Of a stretch of DNA of 64,000 nt, positions 12,064-26,300 are shown piece after piece. The DNA is from Vermamoeba vermiformis (lineage: Eukaryota > Tubulinea > Echinamoebida), in the NCBI GenBank assembly GCA_045837725.1, contig JBEWZL010000178.1, forward strand, positions 145,078 through 209,077. Reading direction: 5' to 3'. Both the position numbers and the translations under genes were made by a program. The notes below the pieces were generated by a model. That model saw only the letters and a program-made list of their open reading frames with translations. It did no database searches and was not told where the DNA came from. Each line of letters starts with the position of its first letter. Within the stretch, counting starts at the first letter, position 1.

Positions 12064-15000
12064 ATGAGCAATGCAAATTTTGACGATAGAGGTAAGATCT
12101 TGCATTGACCGAATCTCGATGCGAAAATAAAATCGAACTAATCGTTATAAAAATCAACAGAATTGAATTTCTTGGTACTTCACTACCTAAGGAATCGATT
12201 ATCAGCAAATACAGCGTCGAATCTAGAAAGTGAGCTAAAAAATTCGAATCTGCTTCCAAAGCGGGTTGACTGGACAGGAAATGAGATAGATTTAGATTAT
12301 GATGACTTGGTAAATATTATTAGTATTCTAAATAATTCAATAATCGACGAAATCAATATTTCAAGATCTTTTCGCGAACATCAATTAGAAAGAATAGCCA
12401 ATTTAAGCTATTGCTCAATAATGATTTGTAGGCACGCAAATATGCACACGTTACACCAGATCATCTACCGGTGCTTTTACAACGACTTATTGAGACGGCC
12501 CTTCCGCGACTACCTCAACCTCCAGTCGCTACATTGACAGGCCACGATATTTTTGATTTGACTAAGAACGGCGCATCGGAGTCATCGAGTAGCGCACCGA
12601 ATCAAGGTTCAGCCCCATCCAAGGCAGCAGATCAAAGTGCACTTGTCCCATTAAATGAATCGTCAGACACAAAACGCAGACGGATATTAGATGCGATTGA
12701 AAGTCGATTACCAGCATTTAGACAACGATTACCTAAGCATGTATCGTCAAATACAGCTAATGGAGCTGATGAAATTATGGATCAGTTCGAGTCAATGACA
12801 CTTGAAGAGCGTGCAGCGCTTTTGAAGAGATTTTCATCGAATAGATACTTAGTGTCAAGAGTTCCTAGACAGAAGTTTAATTTATGTAAGTCTGATTTAT
12901 ATACAGCCCTCGCGTGTACTGACATCATTTGTAACTCGAAGTTAACATCGTGCAAGGACGACAGTCCACAGCTCTTGTGCCACATAGGGATTGGCCACCT
13001 CAACTAACATACTCACGATATCGACGTGTAAGTACAATGCGCTATATACTGTTTCACCGACTAACTGTTTCGTCAGATCAAATCTGCGAAGGGACACATC
13101 ATGCCCGCGTACTGCTTGATATTTGATAGAACAGGCGACAGACTATTTACGGTAAGCATGGTGTTTTGTATAGGACTCCCAACGAACTATTATTAGGGCT
13201 CGGATGATAAGCTAGTGAAGGTCTGGTCCACTTTGACCGGAGATCTGTTGCACACGCTGCGCGGTCATGCGGTACGTGTATTACGTCATTTTAAAGGCAA
13301 GCCTAACGTAACATTACTACAGGCCGATATTACGGATCTTTCCATAAATGAGGATAACACACTACTAGTGTCCAGTGGTAACGATCACGTGCTCCGGGTG
13401 TGGTCTTTGGAGGACTATCATCCGAATGCAATCCTCGTGGGTCACACAGATGCCATCTCAAACGTGTCCTTTTGCCCCAAGCCTGGCTTGAATCGCATAT
13501 TGAGCATTTCTTACGACGGCACAGTGCGGTTGTGGAACACTGAAGATTTTAGTCAGCCTTCCGTCAGTTTGGAAGCAGGTGGTTCTTTATTGTGCACGTC
13601 GTGGAGTCCTGGCGGTACTTGGTTCGTGACAGGTGTATCGGACTGTACTGCTCGAATATGGTCGACTGACCCTCCAAAGCTTGTTCAAATCCTGCGTGGC
13701 CACCGAGCAGTAGTCAGTACCATTGGATGGAGTCACACTGGCACAAAAATCATCACAGGTTCTACAGACGGCACAGCCCGCATTTGGGACTTTGATCCCA
13801 AGTACAAGTTCTGGGTCTGCAAGCACGTGCTCGTAATGAACCCCAACGAAAAGAGGACGACATCGCACTCACAAGTCACGATGGTGCAATGGAGTTTGGA
13901 TGACAGATACGTCTTAACAGCTATTCAAAACTCGGAGTTGAAAGTCTGGGACGCCAATACTGGTCAATTAGTCCACGTTCTCAAAGCACACTCCCGACAA
14001 GTCTTTGTTTTGGACGCTCATCCCACTGACCCGCGAATCATGTTGTCTGCAGGCTATGATGGCATGGTAATCCTATGGAACGTCGAGACTGGACAGCCCA
14101 TCAAGATCTTCACGGAGGATGAGCACACGATGACTGATGGAGGCTTTTCATCAACTGGATCTTTTGGAATTACAGACATTGAAGGCTACTTCCACTTGTA
14201 CGGCACGGGAGGTGGAGATCGTCTGAGACGTGCGCCGGTCGAGCAGTTCTTCTCCAACGACTACGCACCGTTGATGCGCGATGATCATGGTTACGTCATT
14301 GATGAGGAGCATCAAATAGCACCACATTTGATACCCAAGAGGCCTCTGTGTGATTCATACAATAGACCGTACATCGATCAGCCACAGCCCGAGAAGATGG
14401 CTTACATCAACTCTCACAAGTACGAGCGATCGGTGCTCGAGGAAGTAAGAAAGCAACGAGAAGCTATGGCTGAGATGGAGAACAAGCTCGCCGTTGTGCT
14501 CAGTGACAATCCAATGCCCTTCCCCGAAGAAATGCCAGCTGAGCCGGCACCAGTAAATAATAGAAGGCGAAGAGAACCAGAGAACCCATTCCAGGCAGTG
14601 CCTATTCCAGAAGATCTTTTGCAAGGGCCTCCTTCGGAATCTGAGGAGGACGAAGAAGATGACGATGCCTTTGAGGAGGCTGAGCGCGATGGCGTGCGCC
14701 GTAGCTCTCGCTTGAAAACTCAACGAAAGCTTCGCCGAAGACTTCGCAAAAGAAGCGAACGAATTCGCACAAGAACAGACGAGGCAGGCGAAGAAGGGGA
14801 AGAAAAGTCACAGGATGGAAACAACGAAATGGAACTTGTTGACGATTCGTACGAGTTCAGCGATGAAAGCAACGAGGATGACATGTCCATCGATTCAAAC
14901 GACTCTGCTTTTGAAGACGATACTGATACACGTGCCATCCGCCGTGAGCGTCGAGAGCGTCAGGCTGCAATAGACGCTGTTGAGAATAGAACTTCTCGTC

Positions 15001-18000
15001 GCACCCGCACATCAACCGTCAGTTTGGGCGATCGAGTGCGTAACAAGAAGCTCGAGAAGCACAAGAAAAAGCTGTCAAGTTACCCTCCTTGGTTGACTCA
15101 AACCATCCCGCACTCGTTGATTGGTTCTTACTCCCCTCAGGTACGTGTAGTGTAGACCTCCCATGATTCATTTGGCTAACAATTTGCAGCTGCGGGATCG
15201 CGTTGTGTATTTCCGTCAAGGCCACGAGAGTTATTTGAACGAGTTCATTGAGTTCACTAACTTGGTCCCGAGTGAGGTTCCCGAAGTAGCTTATTGCACC
15301 GTTAAAGGTATGTTTATTTTCTTCATTTCAATGCTAATTGCGTTTGTAGCTATTATCTTCAAAGTTGAGCCTTTCATTCACTGTGAAATCTTGTTGGAAA
15401 CTGTTATTGAGTCAGATCTGCGCGAGGAGTACCCGCTTTACAATGTCGATAAGCCAGCGGAAAACAACACGAGCACGAATAACACAAATGTTCCAACGGA
15501 GACTGGCGCGAGTAATACCAACGGTGTTGAGGCGAACAATAATAACACAAATATTATGGAGACGGAGAACGCAAACGAGAATTCCGACAGCGAGAAAAAA
15601 GCGAAGAAACAAATCACGTCGCCGATTGCTACCCGTTCTCAGCGTCATAGAAGCGATGAAGACATTGTCGAGAAGGCACGCAGATTGAGCTTGCTGGATG
15701 TTATTCGTAATATGAAGCAGAATAACAGAATCTCGGCCTATAACAAGACTATCCCAACAAAACTCGAGTTCACCGTTCATTACCACGCCTCCGAACTGCC
15801 AGACTTCTTGATCCTTGCTAGGTAAGTTGAGAACAAGTTAGGCCTATTTATTGCACTTACTAACGGCTTATTGCAGCCGTTTTGATCAAGCGCTGAGCGT
15901 GGACTGGCAAGTCGGCAATCGCTTCCGAACATGGATGTTCTTCCAAGAGTCGGAGCAAACTAAACAGGGTTCGTGGTACGAGGGCACGATCGTTGACTTG
16001 AGTCTCAACACTTTGGTATCAAAGAAAAAAATAAGCGAAAGACGTAGAAGTCTCAGCCTCAACAACAATAATAACAACGAAGAAGAGATGAAACCTCCAT
16101 CAGCTCTTATAGAACAAATGATGATGGCGGATGCAGTGCCCGAGGGTTTAGCAGTCGAACCCAATCCCGTCCAAGAGGTTGCTGACGACACGCTCTTGCT
16201 TGACACTAAGATGGAGCCTGTATCTAATAATGTCAATTCAAACAACGTTGATGAGAAGGCTCAGCCTGTCGAGGAGGCTGTTGTACCAGAGAAGCCGATA
16301 GAAGAAAAAGCTCAGGAAGAAGTACCAGCCAACAACGTCACTAGTGAGCCGGTTCAAGTGCTTGAAGAGAAGCAACCCGAGCCCGAGCCAGAAAAGCCAG
16401 TACGCACATCTCCAGTGAAGATCAAGATCCGCGTGAACCCCGAATCGAATACAAACAACGCTTCAGAAAAAGAAGAAAAGGGCGAGAATGCGATGGAGCT
16501 GAGCGATCAAAACGATATCGAGCTGAGCAACCCTTGGGAAATGCTCGTAATTAAATGGTAAGGCGCATCGAACCTCTTTAATCTTTTATACTAACATCGG
16601 TACAGGGACGAAGACGATGACGAGGACGAAGAGGATCATATGAGTCCTTGGGAAGTTGAGCAGTTGGATGACAGTGGCAAGAAAGCCAGGATATTCACCA
16701 TCGAATCTATCGACCCTGACATTGCACACTTGATCATACAAGAAGTTCAAGAGCGCATCTTGACAATGGACGAGGTTGATGCGTTTGTAGAGCCAGTAGA
16801 TGTTGATCGTTATGACGACTATCCCGAGTCCGTCCCGTGTCCTATGGACGTATCAACAATTTGCGATCGATTGCGCAACAATTACTATCGCAGTATTGAC
16901 GTAAGTTATTCAAAGAGAGTTGAAAAAGATTAGATCTAACTGATTTTTTTGTAGCAATTGAAATTCGAGATTCAAATGATCGAAGGCAACGCTGCGCTTT
17001 ACAACGAAGAGAACTCTATTCTCGTGACTTACGCTAAAATTATCGTGCGCAAGTTTTTGGACATTGTTAAACACTTTGAGGAGAGTCTGTCGTCTGTGAC
17101 TGCCGAGCCAATGGCCACGGAAAGTAACAACAATAACAACATCAACGTAATGGAGAGCAACACCAATGTATCAGTTCCTCGCACTGGCGGAATTTCAACC
17201 GTTCGAGTTGTGCCTAACGATGAAGCGTACGAAGAGTTGATCAACAAGCGCTCCAACAGGCGTCGAACTCGCAAGCAGCGGGCAGAGCACCCTGATGAAA
17301 CTGAGCGAGAAAACAGGCGCGAGAGACGACGAGAAAGCGAGGAACAAACATTGCAGCGTGAAGAGCGTCGTACTCGTGCTGCAGCGAGCAGGCAACTGAG
17401 ACAATTTGTTGAAAATGAAGAGGGCAGCGAAGGCGGTGAAGAGGTTAGTGACCGCGACATTGACTTTGACGAAGATGAGTCCATGGATGCTGAGGATGAT
17501 GACATGGACGAGGACGGATACAGTGACGATGAGGACAGTCGAGGCCGTCGAAGACGCAGCCAACGAAGGTCTGACACGAGAAACAACAATAACAGACCCC
17601 GAAGATCTGGACGATCAATTGATGATCCAGCGGTCAATCCGTATGCTCAGCGATACGGAGTGTACAGTTACAGCGGATCGAATGTTCACGGCTTCAATGA
17701 TTATCGAAGTACGAGAAGTTCATCGAGAATCCAACAAATTCACTCGGAGCGATCGACGCAGCAATCCCGCAATAGACCTGCTCCTCGCGTTCAGACCCGA
17801 TCGCATGCAACATCGACCAACAACACGATCAACAACTTCAACAACAATAATAACGAAGGTTCGCGTATAAGAACCTTGAGCGACAGAAGCACGAGATCTG
17901 CTGGTAATTCGAACAACAGCGGCAATAATAATAGAAGAATTACTGTTAGAAACTTGCGCAGTGGAAGAGTGCTGAACGAGCCTCACCATGAAGTCCAGCC

Positions 18001-19297
18001 ATTCCCGAGCATTAGAAGAGATCCCACGAACCCACTTGTTCTGCGGTTCAATTCACAACGTCGTGCGGCCGCTGAAGAAGCAACGCTCGGTGTGCAGGGA
18101 CGAAGAACGCGCAATTCATTGAGCGCTTCTCTTGATACGAACTTGATTAACAACAATAATTACGAAGACGATAATGAAGGAGACGAAGAGGTATGCTTAA
18201 CATAGACCTAATTAGCTGTGTTGCTTTACTAACATACTGTAAAGGATGAGGCTGACGACAGCGGATCCGAGTTCGAATCTGGCGGCAGACGTGCCAGTTC
18301 AGCTAATACACGTCCCACACGAACTTCAGCACGCCGGTCCGAAGCACACGAGGACCAAGACGATGGAGTTAGACGTAGTTCGCGCAAGAGAAAGTTGAAC
18401 ATAATGCTCGAATCTGAAGACTTTTTGCACGATGAGGAGAGCAGCTCAGCAAATGACCCGTCAAAGCGCCGATCTGGCCGTTTGCGCGAGAAAGAGTTCA
18501 TTAAAAAGAGTGTTGAAGAGGCTTATCCGCCACAAAGACAACAACACGAAGAAGAATATCACGCGCACGTGACTACCCGAAGACGAGCTGAGAGCTTGAA
18601 AGAGAAGTCAGTGTCTGAGGCTAAAAGCGAGAGCGAAGATCAACTCAAGCCACGTGTTACAACGCGCAGACGAACTGGATCTTTCGCGGAAAAGCCTGTT
18701 GAGAGCGAGGAAGAGGAGGTCAATGATGAGCCCGAGCACGAAGAGAAGCAAGAAGACGAAGTGAAAGAAGAGCAGAATAACGTTAATAACGTTAATGTCA
18801 ATCACGTAGAGCCTTTAGAACAGCTCGATGCTCGTGAAGAGGTCGCAGCAAATGGGCCTCAAACTAGCTCAGATCCAAACGAGCTGGATCCGTCACTCGT
18901 CGAGTACTTTGCTTCACGCATTCGATTTGTGTTCCCTAGTGCTGATAAGCCTAAGAAACAAGCTGCCAATCGAAAGAGAAAACGTGACAGTGATGAAGAA
19001 GAGTACGGCGGGGAGACGAAACGAGCTCCTGCCCGATCCAACAAACGTCGAAAGATTAGCGAGGACGAAGATGATGACGATGAGGTCGATGAAGATGACG
19101 ACTTTTCAGAGGGTTATGATGAACGACCGAAGAAAAGACAACGCGCTGCTGCGGCACCAAAAAGTAATGCAAGATCTGCTCGAAGTACGAAGCGTTCAGC
19201 ACCAACTCGAAGGCGAGCAGCTAGTAGATACGGCGATGATGATGACGAGGATGATGTATCTGAAGAAGAAGACTTTGATGATGATGACGATTATTGA
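12064..19297 (+). CDS. BRWD/PHIP-type WD40-bromodomain protein
   Basis: This is a very large chromatin reader related to BRWD1/PHIP, whose relatives can act in CRL4 ubiquitin ligases. It starts at 12064. The N-terminal helical region has the family signature LNFLVLHYLRN and LLPKRVDWTGNE. A WD40 propeller follows in exons around 13080-14240 (FTGSDDKLVKVWSTLTGDLL, VLRVWSLEDYHPNAIL, TARIWSTDPPKLVQILRGH). An acidic linker comes next, then the BRWD-specific region: LRDRVVYFRQGHESYLNEF and VPEVAYCTVKG. PWEVEQLD leads into one bromodomain (about 16700-17080) whose acetyl-lysine Asn is in ALYNEENS. The remaining ~750 residues are low-complexity: acidic, Arg-rich, Asn-rich, with repeated RRSGR/TRRR-type basic patches, ending DDDDDY. 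Metazoan relatives have two bromodomains, and here I see only the one matching their first. Confidence 0.93.
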
Positions 19298-19464
19298 AAA
19301 ATCGGATCAGATCTTGTACACAAAATGTAAAATAATCAATTTTTGCAGAACGCGCATTCAAAATATAAGCAAATCATTTGCATTTGCACTATGTACCTCA
19401 TTTTCTATCTTCTATTTGCAGAAACAAAACATAACGTCAGTTGGCTACCACAACGATTCAAACT

Positions 19465-19647
19465 ATGCCTTCTATTGCCTCAAAAAGGATCACCTGCGTA
19501 ATTCGAGCGGTATTAAGCAGCGATTTACACGAAAAAGAAGCCGCCGTTCTCAAGCTGATAGCAACATTAATAAAAATTGTCGAAGCCCACCCATCTAAGC
19601 GCCACGACGTCAAGGAATTACTCTCCAAATTTGGGATTATAAAATGA
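19465..19647 (+). CDS. Small ORF, 60 residues, helical
   Basis: This single-exon candidate begins MPSIASKRITCVIRAVLSSD and ends ELLSKFGIIK. Its central segment (VLKLIATLIKIVEAHPSKR) is amphipathic and distantly recalls the end of GRIP-type Golgi-targeting domains, but the key tyrosine is missing and no coiled coil precedes it. It lies ~170 bases after the BRWD stop. It could instead be an unspliced remnant or chance. Confidence 0.3.
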   Translation: MPSIASKRITCVIRAVLSSDLHEKEAAVLKLIATLIKIVEAHPSKRHDVKELLSKFGIIK

Positions 19648-19942
19648 GTTAATCAAGCCTGTACATGGAGGAATAAAGTCACTACTTCATGTCGAAAAAA
19701 AAAAACTTTGTTTGAACTTCAACGAACGAAAAAAGACAAAATATTTCTTGCTTATTTCGATTGCCCTGCTGAAATCATGGGACACGCCAAGCTGCCGAAC
19801 CTTTGCAAAGATTTAGAACGGGACTCTTTCAAAGAAAGGCTGCCGCGACCCAGTCTCGTTTTAGCATTCTCTTGTTTGTTAACAGCTGAACATCACAGGC
19901 AAAAGCGAGCTTTTTTCTTCCTTGAATGAAAGACCTTTGACA

Positions 19943-22900
19943 ATGGAAGCTAGTGATCAAGCAAATGAAGATCTAACAGTAAGTTGCGAAATTAATCAGA
20001 AAAATCGATAGTTGAAAGCGCGATTTATTAAATAGACGTATTAAGAATTAATTAATTATAATTATAATTATTTAGAGCTTGCGAACTTTAATTGAGGGTT
20101 CAGATCTTGAATCCATTAAAATACTTCTTTCACACTACACCACCGAGCAAATAAGAGCGGAATTAGAGCGTATTATAGCAGGAGAAAATCATATATCATT
20201 CGTAAGTCTGTTTTAGTCAGATTAACTGTGATCTAACCATAGAAAATTTAGGCGCTTCGGTTGGGCCATAAAAAAATCGCTACAGAGCTACTTATTCGAT
20301 CAATTGTAGGGCTTGATCAATGGTCGTACAACTATGAAGAGTTCTCGTGGTTAAAGCTATTTGGTATGCAGCCATGTTTTATAATTATTACGCGTTGCTA
20401 ATTCCATTGCTAATTCCACCAAGAAACCGTCGATAAAAGAGAAACAATATCTCAATTAAAGGATATAATGAAGTATGCAGAGGCTTTTGCAAAGAAGGGT
20501 CTGATTGATTTAGAGTCATTACTCGCAAGACCGAAATTCGTCAAAGTGGCAATTTTACTTGGCGCTCGTCCTAAAGACGGTACGTACAAAATTACTTATT
20601 ATAATAAATATTAACGAATTATTATTTAGAAAAGAGCTTTGGTAAAAAGATTTTGGGCTCAAACTTGGGTGCGGATGCAAGACAACTTTTCATTTGGTTA
20701 GTACAAAGCGGGATCTGCAACAAATTTCCGTTGCCGCAAGAAGAAATGATTACGCACTTTAAAGCGAGCCATAAGTTTTTCTTGGATGCTTTAAAATCTC
20801 ATCCGAATTGGATGTCAGGTTCGAACCGTATAATTTTTAGATCTTAAGAAATGTGAACTAATATGTTTTCTTTTAGAGCAAGATGATGATGGAAATAATA
20901 TATTTCATTTAGTCCTCAAAAAGAAGGTGCGACAAAAAAACGGTCCTATTTGGAGAAATCTGTTCGCTCTTGGTTTAACAGATCGAGAAGCGTTAATTAA
21001 TGCAGTAATTCAACAGTAAGACAATATTTAATTGCGAAAAACGAGTATTTCCATGTTAATTATAATAACTATTCTCTACTATTCATTCTTAAATATCGGT
21101 GGAGATTTTGGATCTGACTAACAAATGTTACTCATTTTTAGAAATAAGATAAAAGAAATTCCAGCGCTTTTGTACTTCAAAAGGAAGTATCCCAGAAGTT
21201 ATCCAAATGAATTCTTAATTGGACTGAAGCGTTTGATTGATACAAATCAGATGGAGGCTTTGCAGCAATTTTTTTACAAAGAAGCAAGTATAATCAAGGG
21301 AAGTAAGGCAGCTACATTAGTGGCAATATGCTTTTATTTGCTCCAATGTGGATTTGCCCCAGACAGTGGTGGAAACTTGGCTTGGGTGATTGATCGACAA
21401 ATCTCGGCTGGTTTTCCTTTTCACAAGTTATTCCACTCCAAATGTCTTGGTAAAAACTTTAGAATACCAAAAAAGAAGAAGAAAAAATCCAAAAAATCCA
21501 CAGAACTGACAAGAATTGAACCACTAATGACTGAAGAAGAAACTGGACTTAAGTACTGTTATTTATTGGAAATGCCTCAAGAAATACTGCACATAATCAT
21601 TGCAAATCTTTCACTTGGAGCTATGAACACATTATTCTCGTGCAACAAGATGTTGAATGAGCTTTTCAAAGAATTGATCAACACTGCTGACACTCTTTGG
21701 CAAGGAATTTTCCCTTCAAAATACGTACGCACAACATACCAAAGAACTATGGGACAATACATCAAGTAAGTCATGACAATATTTTGTGATAACCAATAAC
21801 GGCAGTTTGATGATGACATCATGACATGTCAAACTTCCTTAGCTGTTTTTTGTTTAAGCAAAGTTTGTGGTCAGATATTTGTTGCAAATGTCATGTGAAA
21901 AAATTACTGTTGACACGTGTCATGTTTGACAAGTGCATTGTAACTTGACTCAACTGATTTTTGCAGCCTTGACTTTACAAAGCCCATTTTGATCTACAAT
22001 AAGACTTGGACTAACTTTTTGAGCCTAGTTTGCGTTCACATTGGTACCACAACAAGTACATTGATATTGAGCTGCCATCAAAATATTTGGCAATAACAAT
22101 GGACGAACATTGGTTATTACTACACGACAACAGGCATTATCATTATTGGAACTGTCATTCACAAGAGTTAACACCAACATCAGTGCCTGCTGTCAAACAT
22201 CATACACATGTCATGATGAATAATTACCACAAGTATTCTGGACCAACAGTTCTCAACGCAAAGGAGTGGACAATAATTCGTGGAAATGAGACATTTGTAT
22301 TGAACAATATTACGGAGAATATGAGAACACGTCTTCGTGTGTCGAAAGTCACACCAATTGATCACAAAATGTTAGTGTCTAGTTATACAGGTACAGTGAA
22401 ACATATCTTAAATTTTTACTTATAACTTTACTAATACTGATGCATTAATAATTCAGAAAAATTTCTGTACGACATTGAAAAAGATGCAATCTTGTATTCG
22501 CTTCCAGACAAGTTCAATACACATTATATGCATGCTGTCTATAACCCGTTTAGGGAAGTAGTCATATTGTTCAGCGATAATACAAGCAGCTCCGAAAAAT
22601 ACATTCTAGATCCACGCAGCAAACAAATAGTGCCAATAAGTGAAGGCAAAGCAAAGAGCAATCGTATTCCGAGATTTCAAAACTGCGTTTTTACGGACGA
22701 AAATACAGCGTTTTTCACTGAACCAAAGTACCAACTGATAGGAGCTGGGTTTATTGATATGCGAACATTGCAGCCAATTTATTCGGCGACTAATTTACTC
22801 TCAATAAGTGGTGTAAGTAATTTTTCAACTTTGCAATTGAATTGATAATTAATGGTATTTTGGTTAGGCACAAATATTTACTAGCGACAGAGTGATATTT

Positions 22901-23071
22901 ACGGCACATGACGCACCAATTATGTCTTCGTGGAATGTATCATCGCAAAAGATCGAGTGGATGGAGGTTATTGAAGAGTACTGCCCCGTTGCAGCTAATG
23001 CAAGATATTTGGTCGGAACTAAATTATCCGGATCGCAAGCCGGCGTTTTTATTCGAGACTATTCCATGTAG
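19943..23071 (+). CDS. Large F-box protein with helical N-terminus and propeller-like C-terminus
   Basis: The model starts at 19943 (MEASDQANEDLT) and reads about ten exons to TAG at 23069-23071. The N-terminal ~380 residues are helical, with repeat-like units (SLRTLIEGSDLESIKILLSH, ALRLGHKKIATELLIRS) reminiscent of degenerate ankyrin repeats. A lysine-rich linker (KKKKKKSKKS) follows, then an F-box: LEMPQEILHIIIANLSLGAM with an FSCNKMLNELFKEL continuation. The C-terminal ~330 residues are beta-rich (LLLHDNRHYHYWN, LYDIEKDAILYSLP) and end VFIRDYSM, which fits a divergent propeller. The expected role is as an SCF substrate receptor; the target is unknown. The intron at about 21768-22023 is unusually long and carries several TGACA/TGTCA half-sites. 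Its acceptor is my least certain junction. Confidence 0.7.
21911..21922. promoter_or_regulatory. Palindrome TGACACGTGTCA (copy 1)
   Basis: A perfect 12-base palindrome lies in an intron of the large F-box gene. A spacer-less variant TGACATGTCA lies about 80 bases before it, with several single TGACA half-sites nearby. The shape is an inverted TGACA repeat around a CACGTG core, which fits a dimeric transcription factor. The function is inferred. Confidence 0.4.
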
Positions 23072-23334
23072 CCTAAAACAAACCAATTTTACTATCATTT
23101 ATAAATTCTCGATAACAGTAACAATATGTGATAATTTTGTAAGTTATTAAGTTCAGACCGATCTACGTGTGAGTTCGGTTATTAAATCGTACGATTAAAG
23201 ATATTTATCCAAAGAATGTTTTTTATTCTTTTTTTGACCCAATTACTTGATTATAGAGTCGATTAGTAACAATAAAAAATACACTGTCGCTATTAACGGC
23301 AACAAATACGACAACTTTTCCGCAAGACTATTTT

Positions 23335-26300
23335 TTACGAATCAGTCTCGCTTGAGCTGTGTTGCGTTATTTCGTGATGCCTCTCGAGCAACGGAATCAA
23401 CGCCTTATTGTCCGTAGCAGCCGACACCAACCATGGGTGCTAAAAATAGATCGGAGTTAGTGACACGTGTCAAAGTGAAGCCTCCGAAAAATGTGTACCT
23501 GAATGAGCTCGTGACTTGTAGGACGCGAGCCAGGTTTCATGTTCAAACATTTGCCCAAGAAATCTCGGAACTGTTCACTGAACCGCTCGGGCTCTTTCAA
23601 TGGCGGAACACCCTTCTTGCTGATCTCAACCAGGGCTTTTAACATGGGCAGTTCCATCAATGGTGGATCTCCTTCGGCCATTTCCATAATAAGAATGCCT
23701 AATGACCAAATATCGACTTTACTGTCGTACTTTTTGCCTCGAATAAGTTCGGGAGCCATCCTTTGATCGAGTTGTTAGGACTTCCAAAAAAGGATATTTT
23801 CAAAAAATCCGCTGCTTACCAATAGGGCGTGCCTAGCGTTGTCTTTCGCTTTTGTTTTTGTTTTGTTAATTGTGCGGCAAAGCCAAAATCAGCTACGCAA
23901 AAGTAGGGTCAAACCGAGATCCAAATTTCAGATCCTGCATTTAAAACTTACCAATTTTAACGACACCATTGTTGCCCAATAAAATATTGTCACTCTTAAT
24001 ATCACGGTGGATGCGCAGCTTTTCATGAATGTGACAAAGACCTCGCAACACGTTAAGTGTCACCCACTTCATTTGCGCTTCGGTCATCGGGTTCTGTGAA
24101 TGTTGTTCCAAAATCTCCGCGAGGGATCCTAAAAAAGGAAATATTTAGTTGCCATGGCCGACGGGTACGATAAATTTTCGCAAAGATTGGGCAGGTTGAT
24201 TGCCTTATAAGGAAAGTACGGTTCATGAAACATACCTGCAGACATGTACTCCATAACGACCCACAAATAATCGCCTTTCAAATAGGAGTCAATATATTTG
24301 ACAATATTGACGTGACGACTAGTCTTCATAATATAAATTTCTGCAGCCAATTCGTCCAACTTTTGATTTTTCAAATTGACCTTCTTAATCGCAACTTTTT
24401 CATTCGTGCGAATATCAATCGCTAAAAATACAACACCACCAGAACTAGCGGAAAAATTACATTAGATTATGATTTCCTTATTTGGTAATGTTACGTACCC
24501 TTCACCAATCTCGTGGCCAATAACGCGGTAAATGTCATCGACGTTTTGTTTCTTGTTAACCAACGGATCTGCCATACAAGACGGTTAATGACACGTGTCA
24601 AATTATAAAGTCTCGTTGACATAGAATAATTGCAAAGCTTACCGATAGTCGTTGGAACTTCTTTATCATCGGGAATCATTTCCGCAATTCTTCGTCTTCG
24701 TTTTTCATCCATCGATCGCAAAATATCTAAAATAACATCCGTGTGCTCCATTAGTTCCGCTTTAGGAATACCACTTTCGTTAATAATTTTTTCCCATTCT
24801 GGCGGCAATTTAACACCGGCAAAACCGATTGTAGTGAAAATATCTCGATTGACACCAGCTGTGTGCACGACACCTGTGGGACCACTGATTTCTTTGATTT
24901 GGCCTGTAACATAATTAACGACATTAGATCCAGTTCAGCGGACATAAAAGAAAAATTTTCTGATTAATTTTTCATAAAATCGAACCAAAATTGAATTATT
25001 TAGGATTAGTTCAATTAATATTGATTAATATTTGGGTTAAATTAAGGAAAAAATATTGTTACGGTTCATACCTTTCTTTTTCTTCTTGAAAATTCCAACC
25101 AATAATCTGTCCAATGATTTTTTCTCGCCGCTCTTGGCCGACTGTTTGTCAATGTCGTCTAGTGTTGGCCGTTCGATCAAAAATTTATTCATTTTATCTT
25201 TAATCGCGCCTTTTTGCTCGACGATAGAATCGTATGAGACCGACTAGTTTCAACCAATTAGTATACCTTAGTAATTGATAACCATATATAGTATTATAAT
25301 AGTATACTTACGGCCTCGGGCTGAGTATTTGTGTTGGTTCCTGAAGATGAGGATTGCAATACAGATCCAGACTTGACGCGTGTATCAACGGCTCCGCCCG
25401 ATGCTGATCGCTTCAAATCATCAGTGGTGTTGGTATTATTTATAGTGTTAGAGCTGGGTCCGCTGTTCTTTCGTTCAACTTTATCTTTACTGCTGTCAAT
25501 CGCTTTGTCTTTATCGCCCTTTGAATTCTCTCGACTCTTCAACTTTTTTCTTTCTTTGTCTGGATCCAACAAAACATTAACCTCTCTATAATACTATACT
25601 ATGATATCAATATATTACCGTGCTCTTTATCCTTTTCTTTGTCCTTTCGTTTCTTGCGACTAGATCCGGGTGTACTCGGGGTTTCAGATATCGGTGACAC
25701 GTCACGTGGTGTAGCTGTTTTGGGCGGAGGTGGCAGAGGTAACACGTCTGTCGGGGGTGGTGGCAAAAATGAAGCTGGTGGCAGTGGCAATTTGACTGTC
25801 TCTCGTGGCGAGGGTCCAGCAGATCGAGGTGAAGGCGATGGCGAAGGACCGGGAAGCACTAAATATGGACGATAAATAATATAGCCGACATTATATTAAC
25901 ATAATTATGTAATAAGCAATTTTGTAAAGCCTAATAATTCGGATCTAAATTTTAATTGATTTCACTAGCCGGAACAATTATTCCTCAGATCTTAAGTGTC
26001 GGAGTGAACTTACCTTCACCAAGTGGAGGCAATTTAGCGCCAGGAGGAGGAGGCAGATTTAATGGTGGCGCTATTGTGCCCGGTGGAGCAGATCTACGTG
26101 AAGAAACTTCGACGTTTGGTGGTGGAAGGCCTAAACATTATAAATTATTAGCGCAGTCCTCTATATTGCTAGAATAAGGTGCATATAGAGCCTTGCATAT
26201 CGAGTTAATTTTTTTGGAGCTGGTCTAAGCTCATGTAAAGCAAAATCAGTGCTCGATCTAAAATTTAATTAATTTGCACACCTTCTAAAACAAGTACATT

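Noticed and set aside
11684-12259. 191-codon minus-strand ORF
   Set aside because: It runs antisense through the first exons of the BRWD-like gene, whose N-terminal signature is clear. Composition is unlike a conserved protein and there are no motifs.
17029-17637. 202-codon minus-strand ORF and similar long antisense ORFs at 14355-14938 and 17195-17563
   Set aside because: They are mirror frames of acidic/Arg-rich low-complexity coding sequence in the BRWD-like gene, giving Leu/Ser/Arg-rich antisense translations.
20819-20828. GGTTCGAACC, a perfect tRNA B-box sequence
   Set aside because: No A-box, acceptor stem or anticodon arm lies upstream. It falls at an exon/intron boundary of the F-box gene and looks like chance.
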